Positions 32,308-40,700 of a DNA stretch of 64,000 nt are shown in pieces. Made by a program: the position numbers and the translations under genes. Numbering within the stretch: position 1 is the stretch's first letter; each line of letters opens with the position of its first letter. The notes beneath the pieces were generated by a model that ran no database searches, was not told the origin of the DNA, and saw only the letters and a program-made list of their open reading frames with translations. Origin of the DNA: Bacteroidales bacterium (lineage in GTDB: Bacteria; Bacteroidota; Bacteroidia; Bacteroidales; UBA10428); NCBI GenBank assembly GCA_016935615.1, contig JAFGQO010000075.1:1-64000 (forward strand), read 5' to 3'.

Positions 32308-32784
32308 ATGAATGAATTTAATTCAATCAGCAATGAACTGACTGACCTGATTAATACATGGGAAAAGATATTGTCTTCCCTTCCCGGGGAAACAATTACC
32401 CAAAGACGAAACAGTCAAAACAGGACCATTAAGCAGATCGTCGGGCATATGATCGATTCGGCAACAAATAATACCCATCGGACCGTTCATCTGCAATACC
32501 AGAAAAGTCCCTTTCATTTCCCGAATTATGCTACATTCGGTAACAACGACAGATGGATAGCCATTCAGAATTACCAGGAAGAAGACTGGAATGACCTCAT
32601 TCAGCTATGGAAATATTCCAATTTGCATTTTGCTCATATAATAAAAAACATAAATAAGGAAAAACTGAATAATGAATGGATTGCCTCGGCAGATAGTAAC
32701 ATTTCGCTTAAGGATATGGTATCTGACTTTCCCATGCATTTTAAATTGCATCTCGGGGAGATATCTGAACTAATAAACAGATAA
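32308..32784 (+). CDS. DinB-family protein
   Basis: RTIKQIVGHMIDSATNNTHR ... LKDMVSDFPMHFKLHLGEISEL. Confidence 0.82.
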   Translation: MNEFNSISNELTDLINTWEKILSSLPGETITQRRNSQNRTIKQIVGHMIDSATNNTHRTVHLQYQKSPFHFPNYATFGNNDRWIAIQNYQEEDWNDLIQLWKYSNLHFAHIIKNINKEKLNNEWIASADSNISLKDMVSDFPMHFKLHLGEISELINR

Positions 32785-32807
32785 TTTGCCGCGGCATACC
32801 TAGTGAA

Positions 32808-32926
32808 CGTAAGTTCGACATTAGAAATGGGAATCTTAAATGTATATGCAACGTCTTTGTGGCGTATACAGACTGAATTCTTCGAAATAACAAACAAACT
32901 GTTCCGGATTCTTCTTTTCATATTAG
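32808..32926 (+). repeat. 119-bp dispersed intergenic repeat, copy A
   Basis: CGTAAGTTCGA...TATGCAACGTCTTTGTGGCGTATACAGACTGAATTCTTCGAAATAAC...TTCTTCTTTTCATATTA; direct homologue at 37579-37697. Confidence 0.8.
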
Positions 32927-33080
32927 GGATTGTCTCAAAAGGTAAATATTTTAATATAGCCACAAATTCTCGAAGATCCAAAGAACTCACAAAACTCTGA
33001 TATTCTATTTATATCTAACTTTGTGAGTATTTCGTGAATTAGTGTCTTAGTGGCGAATTTTCAACTTTTAAGACAATCCC
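32926..33080. mobile_element. 155-bp foldback MITE-like element flanked by TTA direct repeats
   Basis: Ends GGGATTGTCTCAAAAG ... CTTTTAAGACAATCCC; TTA at 32923-32925 and 33081-33083; the interior is also an imperfect palindrome (gaactcacaaaact / actttgtgagtattt). Confidence 0.65.
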
Positions 33081-33416
33081 TTAATTATTTCTGCCTTACA
33101 GGAAAATGCTCACAACTTATATTACCCGACAATCGATTTTTCAAATAATTATAACATATATCGAATTCACGCTAATTCGTTTAGTATGCAATTTAAACGG
33201 TACAAATTATATCTTATACTGTAAAAATTTAGTACCCATACCTTTATAAACAGTAGGGTAGTATTTGCATTTCCTTTTCAGGAAAACACTGTACCTTAAG
33301 AATACGATCCGTTCCAATCCCTTCAATAAGCTGCAAGAAAAAACAATTTACAGTAAAATTCGTATAGAGTAATACCACAAAAATCAAAGTACTAACTAAG
33401 TTCAATGCTTACAATC

Positions 33417-34547
33417 ATGAAAAAAATTCTTTTTTCTCAATTGCTTTTGCTTTTTTCCATACTGGTTTTACACGGGCAGCAGGCAATAATTATTGATCAT
33501 AACTACATTGATCTGGCACAACTTCCGGACAACTGGATTGACAGTGCAAAAGCCAAATTATTTATCGGGTACGGTCATACATCTCACGGCAATCAGATTG
33601 CATCAGGAATGAATGCTCTTGAATCCTGTTTTTCAAATGGAAAATTTGACTGGAGTCATGAAGGAGGAGAAGGAGAACTGCACCTTTTTGAAGGATCGGG
33701 ATACAATGAAGGTTATCTTGATCATGATGCAGGGTATGATGGTTGGGATACCAAAACCAGGACCTTTCTGAATGATTTCCCCGAATGCAATGCAATCATA
33801 TGGTCATGGTGCGGACAGGTAAATGAAGTAGATCTCCGGTCGCATTACCTGGGACCAATGGAACAGTTGGAAGAGGATTATCCCGATGTCCGGTTTGTCT
33901 ATATGACAGGCCATCTTGAAGGACTGGGACCTGACGGAAGTTTATACGAAGCAAATCAGGAAATAAGGGATAGCTGTTCAAAGAAAAATAAGATTCTTTT
34001 TGACTTTGCTGATATTGAAAAGTATGAACCTTTCGGCACTACAAATTATCAGGATTATTATGCGGATGACGCTTGTTATTACGATCCTGATGGTCAGGAG
34101 CCGGTAAACAGAACTCAAAACTGGGCTAACAACTGGCTGGCAAATCATTCTGATCATGAACTGGCGCAAATTTCACAGCATTGTGGTTCATGTGATCATT
34201 CTGTAAGTATTAATTGTGTGAAGAAAGGGATTGCCGCCTGGTATCTATGGGTCAGACTGGCCGGTTGGAATGAACCAATTGTAGCTGTGGATAATGCTGA
34301 AACATCAAACAGAATTGAAGTTTATCCAAATCCGGCCGGAGAAACCTTAACTGTTCTTGTTCCCAAGGCTTCTGAAAAAATCTCAGTAAATATTACAGAT
34401 TTGCAGGGCAAGCTGGTTTATTCAAAAGAATTTACGAATACCGGAAAAGAAGTGACTATTACAGATCACAATCTTCCTTCAGGACTCTATATTTTAAGGT
34501 TGTCAGACAATTCACACACTTACACAGGCAAATTGATAAAACAATAG
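33417..34547 (+). CDS. Secreted protein of unknown N-terminal domain with T9SS type A sorting domain
   Basis: Signal peptide MKKILFSQLLLLFSILVLHG; C-term VYPNPAGETLTVLV...LPSGLYILRLSDNSHTYTGKLIKQ. Confidence 0.82.
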   Translation: MKKILFSQLLLLFSILVLHGQQAIIIDHNYIDLAQLPDNWIDSAKAKLFIGYGHTSHGNQIASGMNALESCFSNGKFDWSHEGGEGELHLFEGSGYNEGYLDHDAGYDGWDTKTRTFLNDFPECNAIIWSWCGQVNEVDLRSHYLGPMEQLEEDYPDVRFVYMTGHLEGLGPDGSLYEANQEIRDSCSKKNKILFDFADIEKYEPFGTTNYQDYYADDACYYDPDGQEPVNRTQNWANNWLANHSDHELAQISQHCGSCDHSVSINCVKKGIAAWYLWVRLAGWNEPIVAVDNAETSNRIEVYPNPAGETLTVLVPKASEKISVNITDLQGKLVYSKEFTNTGKEVTITDHNLPSGLYILRLSDNSHTYTGKLIKQ

Positions 34548-34568
34548 AGCTGCGAACTGCATATCAGG

Positions 34569-34603
34569 AAAAGAGCTTTTGAAATCAACAGAAGCTCTTT
34601 TTT
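34569..34603 (+). terminator. Rho-independent-type terminator
   Basis: AAAAGAGCTT - loop - AAGCTCTTTT followed by T run just downstream of the 33417-34547 CDS. Confidence 0.65.
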
Positions 34604-34782
34604 ATAAATACAATTCAAATACAATATTCCTATGTTCGGATGCGAACACCGATTGTTGTGTTATCGTTCACTTTATCACAAACAGCATTCTAAAATTCTA
34701 TTGTATATAATTGATTTATAGATGCTTGAGGTTTTTGGCACAGTTCATGAAAAATAGATATACAGTATAAAAAACCAAAATC

Positions 34783-35220
34783 ATGAAAACATTAACTAAC
34801 ATCCGGGCTCCTGAAAAACACGTGAAAGTTTTGTTGATGATTGTATTCCTGGTTTTTCAGGTAACATTGAAAGCTTCTGAACTTCTTCCTGAGAAAAAGG
34901 AAGTTGTTGAAACGAAAGAAACGGTTGAAGATTGGATGTTGGATCTGTCAACCTGGGCAAAAAACACCAATTCATTTGTACTCACTGAAGAAACTGAAAA
35001 GGAACTCGAAATTGAAGATTGGATGGTAAATCCGAAAGATGAAATCTGGAATAACAGAGACGAAGAAGAACGTAAAATTGAAGAATGGATGTTTGATGTC
35101 AACCACTGTTACTGGGACGATTTTGCCACAAAAGAAAAAGAAATGCCCATTGAAAAATGGATGGTGAATATATCAGACTGGTCAAATGATGAAGTTCTTT
35201 TAAGTACAGTAGTTCACTAA
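34783..35220 (+). CDS. Secreted protein with four E-x-W-M repeats
   Basis: Hydrophobic N-terminus then VEDWMLDLSTW / IEDWMVNPKDEIW / IEEWMFDVNHCYW / IEKWMVNISDW. Confidence 0.75.
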   Translation: MKTLTNIRAPEKHVKVLLMIVFLVFQVTLKASELLPEKKEVVETKETVEDWMLDLSTWAKNTNSFVLTEETEKELEIEDWMVNPKDEIWNNRDEEERKIEEWMFDVNHCYWDDFATKEKEMPIEKWMVNISDWSNDEVLLSTVVH

Positions 35221-35252
35221 CAGATCTCATATAATAGTATAGGTTACTAATT

Positions 35253-35279
35253 CCCCGGTAAAAGCTGCCGGGGTTTTTT
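35253..35279 (+). terminator. Rho-independent terminator between convergent genes
   Basis: CCCCGG TAAAAGCTG CCGGGG TTTTTT. Confidence 0.8.
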
Positions 35280-35610
35280 ATTTTGTATTGTACCCCAGAT
35301 CAGACAGAATCTTCTTTATCTTCTCCCGGAAATCTCCCTGAATGATTATATCTCCGGCTTTCACCGAACCACCTGTTCCGCATTTGGTTTTCAGTAACTT
35401 TCCAAGATCTTTCAGGTCATTATCCTTGCCTGTAAATCCTGACACAAGTGTTACTATCTTCCCTTTCCGATGCTTGCAGTCAGTCGTTATTTTAAGTATT
35501 TGCTCTTCGGGAGAAAGGGTCTCTGATTCCTCAATTCTGTCTGTTTTATATTGATAATCAGGATCTGTTGAAAAAACCACACCTAACCTGTCTTTCCAAT
35601 CTTTCATCAT
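35278..35610 (-). CDS. SUI1/YciH-family translation initiation factor
   Basis: KGKIVTLVSGFTGKDNDLKDLGKLLKTKCGTGGSVKAGDIIIQGDFREKIKKILSDLGY. Confidence 0.92.
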   Translation of the reverse strand: MMKDWKDRLGVVFSTDPDYQYKTDRIEESETLSPEEQILKITTDCKHRKGKIVTLVSGFTGKDNDLKDLGKLLKTKCGTGGSVKAGDIIIQGDFREKIKKILSDLGYNTK

Positions 35611-35717
35611 GACATTACTTTTTTTTCACGAATATCGATGAAAAAGAAATAAACTCATAACTTTATTTTTATTTAAGAAATGTATTTTCAATTTTTTGTT
35701 CACTCAAACCCGTAAAA

Positions 35718-36137
35718 ATGAAAAACCTACTCATCACTTACAATAGTAAAACAGGGAAAACAAAAAAATATGCCGAAGAAATAAACAACTATATTACAAG
35801 TAAAGGAGTCAAAACGGCATTAATTTCCATTGATGAATTCGATATAGCCCTTGTTAAAAATGCGGAGGGAATTCTGTTTGGAGCCTGGACAAACGGATTG
35901 ATGATCTTTCTGCAGCATCCTGACAAACCCTGGGTAAAATTTGCAAAAGATCTTCCTGAAATAAAAGATAAAAAAGTCGGGTTGTTTACAACCTATTTGC
36001 TGGCCACGGGAAGCATGTTTAAAAAGATGAAAATCCACCTTGGTGGAAAGATCTCTGAAAGCATGTTCGAATTGAAATCGAAAAAAGGCAAATTATCAGA
36101 TCATGATAAAGTGCTTCTGGATAATTTTATTAAATAA
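35718..36137 (+). CDS. Flavodoxin-domain protein
   Basis: MKNLLITYNSKTGKTKKYAEEI; GILFGAWTNGLM; KKVGLFTTYLLATGSM. Confidence 0.82.
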   Translation: MKNLLITYNSKTGKTKKYAEEINNYITSKGVKTALISIDEFDIALVKNAEGILFGAWTNGLMIFLQHPDKPWVKFAKDLPEIKDKKVGLFTTYLLATGSMFKKMKIHLGGKISESMFELKSKKGKLSDHDKVLLDNFIK

Positions 36138-36144
36138 ATCTGCC

Positions 36145-36321
36145 ATGTATGAATTGATTTTAACAATTGGGATTGTTGCTTACTCATTGATCCTGATCTC
36201 GTTCCTTACCGGTATGAAACTAATTAAAGTAAAATACAAAGTGCACAAGATAATCGGTATCCTTGGCTTTTCCTGTGCTACAGTTCACGCTTTGTTCATG
36301 CTATATTTTAACCTCTTTTAA
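36145..36321 (+). CDS. Small two-helix membrane protein with a His pair
   Basis: MYELILTIGIVAYSLILISFLTGMKLIKVKYKVHKIIGILGFSCATVHALFMLYFNLF; begins 8 nt after the flavodoxin stop. Confidence 0.68.
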   Translation: MYELILTIGIVAYSLILISFLTGMKLIKVKYKVHKIIGILGFSCATVHALFMLYFNLF

Positions 36322-36332
36322 TACATACTAAT

Positions 36333-36677
36333 ATGAAGACGAACAAGCTCTTATTATTCATTCTGCTGGTATTATTGCCAATGATCGCAATTGCTCATCC
36401 CCCCAAAAAAGTGACTTTGTCCTATGAAAAAGAAACAGGTCTGCTTACCGTCGCTGCAATGCATCCGGTTAAAGATGTCAATGACCATTACATCATTACT
36501 CTTGAAGTTACGGTAAATGGTGAAACAGTTAAAACCGCCGAGTACAAATCCCAAACTTCACCAGAAAGTCAGGACAAAACGATAGAACTTCCTGATCTTG
36601 CAACAGGAGATGAAGTAACTGTAAAGGCTACCTGTAATAAGTTTGGCTCAAAAACTCAATCTTTAACTATTGAATAA
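36333..36677 (+). CDS. Secreted superoxide-reductase-like (SORL fold) small protein
   Basis: Signal peptide; MHPVKDVNDHYIITLEVTVNG ... GDEVTVKATCNKFGS resembles SOR motif order HP..HYI...CNxHG. Confidence 0.55.
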   Translation: MKTNKLLLFILLVLLPMIAIAHPPKKVTLSYEKETGLLTVAAMHPVKDVNDHYIITLEVTVNGETVKTAEYKSQTSPESQDKTIELPDLATGDEVTVKATCNKFGSKTQSLTIE

Positions 36678-36716
36678 CTTGCATTTCAGATTAATCTGAT
36701 AATCTAAATTTCTATC

Positions 36717-36758
36717 CTGATTGCAGCATGATTTATACATGTGCTGCAATCAGATTTT
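36717..36758. terminator. Bidirectional terminator between convergent genes
   Basis: CTGATTGCAGCATG...CATGTGCTGCAATCAG followed by T run. Confidence 0.78.
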
Positions 36759-37555
36759 TATTTTTTATACAAAAAATCGCCAATCTTTTTAATCCTCATC
36801 ATCTCTTCCTCACTCAAAGGGCCCTGATCAAGCACCGTCAGATTCTCTCTCATCTGTTTTAGTGTTGACGGCCCGCTCATACAAACATCAACATGCGGAT
36901 TTGACAAGACAAAACGATAACATTCCGCAGCTGTAAGTGCACGTTCACCTTCCGGCATTCTTTTTTGTTTCAGCAACTGACCCCATCGTGTAGCTGTAAA
37001 AGCAACCACTCCCATCCTTTTTTTCTCTTTCAAATGAGGAAATACATCTGTTTCAGCTCCCCTATTGACAGCATTGTACCGAACATGAAAAACATCCAGA
37101 TCTCCCTGTTCATCGAGCCTCGGAAAGAGTTTTCGGTTATGACCCGTCACCCCGACAAATCGTGTAATTCCCTTCTCTTTCAGCTTTAGTGCACCATTAA
37201 GAACATTTTTACCGGGTTTGTTAGAATAATAACCAAGCAACATTACATCGATACAATCCACACCAAGTGCTTTCAGGCTTTTATACATATAATACCTGTT
37301 GATGAACGGATCGTGTCCATAACTATGCATTGCAATGACCAGTTTGTCACGGTGACCGTTCTTCACAATATTCCTGACAGCCTTTTTCATTTCTTTCGAC
37401 CGGCCACGAATAAAAGTATTCCAGAGAAAATAATTACAACCTCGTTCAAAAGCCTCTTCAAACGCTTCCGCCGGAGCCCTATAACTTGCGGAAACACCCA
37501 AACGACCAACCTTAAGGCCTGTTTTACCCAGACTAACCGGATTGTTAAAGTTCAT
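36758..37555 (-). CDS. Aldo/keto reductase
   Basis: LGKTGLKVGRLGVSASY, LKALGVDCIDVMLLGYY, HVRYNAVNRGAE, VVAFTATRWGQL. Confidence 0.88.
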   Translation of the reverse strand: MNFNNPVSLGKTGLKVGRLGVSASYRAPAEAFEEAFERGCNYFLWNTFIRGRSKEMKKAVRNIVKNGHRDKLVIAMHSYGHDPFINRYYMYKSLKALGVDCIDVMLLGYYSNKPGKNVLNGALKLKEKGITRFVGVTGHNRKLFPRLDEQGDLDVFHVRYNAVNRGAETDVFPHLKEKKRMGVVAFTATRWGQLLKQKRMPEGERALTAAECYRFVLSNPHVDVCMSGPSTLKQMRENLTVLDQGPLSEEEMMRIKKIGDFLYKK

Positions 37556-37578
37556 TTTTCATCCATTTATTAAACACA

Positions 37579-37697
37579 CGTAAGTTCGATATAAAAAATA
37601 AGTATCTTCCATGAATATGCAATGTCTTTGTGGCGCATACAGACTAAATTCTTCGAAATCACAAGCAGAATGCGCCATATTCTTCTTTTCATATTAC
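37579..37697 (+). repeat. 119-bp dispersed intergenic repeat, copy B
   Basis: CGTAAGTTCGATAT...TATGCAATGTCTTTGTGGCGCATACAGACTAAATTCTTCGAAATCAC...TTCTTCTTTTCATATTA; same length as copy A. Confidence 0.8.
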
Positions 37698-37741
37698 CCA
37701 GGGCGATACCTGCCAGTCCGGCAGGCTGGCCCCGGGCTGAA

Positions 37742-40700
37742 TTATTTTTTCTTCACCTCAATTGTACCTGCCCCGTGGTACGAATGGTATTCTCCATTGT
37801 ACATGGCATCAGCACTTACCGGCCCCATTTTGTAGGTTCCTGTTGAAACAACCCTAACAAGATAATAATAGTAATATGTTCCGGATCTTGCTGCAGTGAA
37901 CATATTGATCCGGTCATCACGAATGTCCATGTATTCCGGATAACTTCCTGAATTCGGGTAATTCATTCCGGGAGGCAGGGTTGTAAGCCTGGGATTCTCA
38001 ATTTCAAAGCAGGCAGGCAAAATATCTGTTATTGCAACATTTTCCACATACTGTCCAGATAAACCTGTAAGTGCCAATTCGATCAATACAAGATCATTTT
38101 GTTTGAATTGATTGTTCGTTATCAAATTCCCGTTACGATCATAAAAATTTCTGCGTACCCTGATGTATTTGTCTTCCTCAATATATGATCCGTCGCGACT
38201 GATGCCTTCACTTTCCCAGAAATAATATAGTCTTCCTGTTCCCTGTATGGATAGCTCAACCTTTTTTGTTGCAATATCTGCAATAGCAACTTTCAACTCC
38301 TTGTTTTCAAAAGAGGCAATTTGTTTCCCATTTGCTTTCAATACCCCTTTCGGATCGCTTTCGGCAATGGATCTGGCAAATTTGCCCATAGCCAAAAACC
38401 CAAATGTTCTTTCCTGCGTACTCAAATAGCGTTTGTTTTTAAGAGTTTCCGAAATATGCTTAACCATCATCCCCACCTGTTGATTATCAGGGTCAATTTC
38501 AAGCAATACATTCAAGGCTATTGCTTCATCGCGGATGTATGAATAAAAACTTCCTCCGAAACTGGTGAGGGCCTCTTCACCTTCAAATGCGCGGGGAAGT
38601 ATCTCCGAAGCCTTCTGCATATTTCCCGTAAGGGCATACGCACCTGCCAGGAGATATTTACTGTCAAGACTCAGCTGTTCAGCTCGTGAATTGTAGTAAT
38701 TCAGAAGAGCCGTAGGTCTTTCGCCAGCGAGAGCAAGGACATAAAGAGAGTAAGCAACTTCTTTGGGTGCTATTTCTTTACGTTTGTTTGTATTATAATA
38801 ATAGGTGACAGTTTCTTTTTTCTCCAGTTTTTTCTTCAGATATTTTAATAAATAATTTAGGAAAGATTCATCCACTTCGTATCCTGCTTTTTTGGCTTCC
38901 AGTGCAAAATGCGCTGCATATACCGATCCCCACCACGTTTCAGTGCCATGCCCCGGCCAGTATGTGAGGCCCCCATTATACAACTGCATCAATTTGATCC
39001 GGTCCAAAGCTGTCTGCACATTTCCAACAGCATCTTTCAGCGCTTTCTCTTCAGAATACATTGTTCCGATCAAATCACCAAAATAAAGTTGAGGAAAGGC
39101 ACTTGATATTGTCTGTTCCACACACCCGTATGGATAACGAACAAGATAATCAAGACTTTGAGAATACTGAATCATAGGATTTTTACTAAGAATAAGGTAC
39201 CCATCTACACTTTTCTCAATAAAATCTTTTGTATCGATTTCCAGGGCTTTTGTTTTCCCTGCCTCCACCCATCCGGTTCCTGTACGTTTTTGCAGAGGTG
39301 ATGCAGGCCTTACAGAGATATCCGTTTTGTTGATAAACTCTTCTCCCGGTGCATTTGCTTCAATACGTACGGAAGATTCTCCAAGCTGTTGCTGAGCTTC
39401 AATTTTAAATAGAAGTTCAGCTTCCGTATTTGCCGGAATAGTAACTGTTCCTGTTGATTCACCAACAACATGTAATGGGCCTTCCAACCTGATTCCGGTC
39501 TTGCATTTGGTTTCTTTGTCGGTTGTATTCGTTAGAATCACCGGTACGTTGACCTTATCTCCCGGACTCATAAACCTCGGCAATGCCACACTGATAACCA
39601 ACGGATCGGCAACTTTCATATTCTTCTGTTCCGAACCAAAGATTTTTCCGTTATAAGCAACAGCCATGATCCGCAGGTCGCCTGAAAACTGTGGAATATC
39701 GATTTTATACTCCGCTTCACCCCTGGAATTTGTTTTTATTATACCACTCCAGAATGATACCAGTTTAACCCGGTTATTCTGCATCGGATTCAGACGTTTT
39801 TCCATTTCAGAGCCATCACCTCCTGTATGACTTCTCACCAAACCAATTTCAGGAAAAAGGTATGGATATACATTGCTGGAGCTAACTTCAAGAGCACGTC
39901 TCTGATAGAAATATCCGTAAGGATCGGGTGTATCATACCCGGCAACCTGTAATATTCCTTCATCAACCACAGCTATTGTCAAAGCACTATTCGGTTTTGA
40001 TTTTACCCTGATTACCTGTTCTGAATTTGACCGTGATTTTTCAACTGCAGTAATGTTAACAGGCATTTTATTTCCGGGATCATCCACTTTCATTGGAGCA
40101 TATCCATGAGCTACTGTTAGCGGAATGTCAGATTCTTCATGAGGTCTGAATAAAGTTGCCCCTATATAAACACCTGGTAAATATTCTTCTTTGATATCAA
40201 GAGAAAATGATGCGGCCCGTTTATCTGTTTGAGTGTAAAAATAATCCACCACCTCATCTGTTTCAATTGTTACCAGTATTTTTCCTGAAAAAGGCGTTTT
40301 CATGATCACATTTGCTTTATCGCCAATGTTATAGGTTTTCTTATCGAGTTCAATATCAATCTGCCCTTCATTATTTACTTTAAATGAACTATATCTGGTG
40401 CTGCCCCACCCATATGCATAAATATTGCTTTCTACATAGGTATTTACTCCGGGGGCAGAAATTCTCAGTTCATAATTGCCCGATATATCCGGAATAAAAC
40501 TGAAAACAGTTGATCTTTCATTGATTTTTATTGTCTTCTTCTGTAATACCTTCTCTACCTTTTCCGATTTATAGCGAAAGTATCCTCCCGAACGTGACAA
40601 TACTGTTTTGTATTCATGTCTGATAAGCTTAACCTGGGCATCAACATCACTGAGTTCGTTCCCATTCTTATCTACTGCAATTAAATTGTATTTAACAGGC

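Noticed and set aside
34857-35102. Ser/Phe-rich minus-strand ORF antisense to the EWM-repeat gene
   Set aside because: A mirror of the repetitive sense codons; no independent evidence.
37611-37846. Two overlapping 74-aa ORFs
   Set aside because: Explained by the dispersed 119-bp repeat and the antisense 3' end of the A2M gene.
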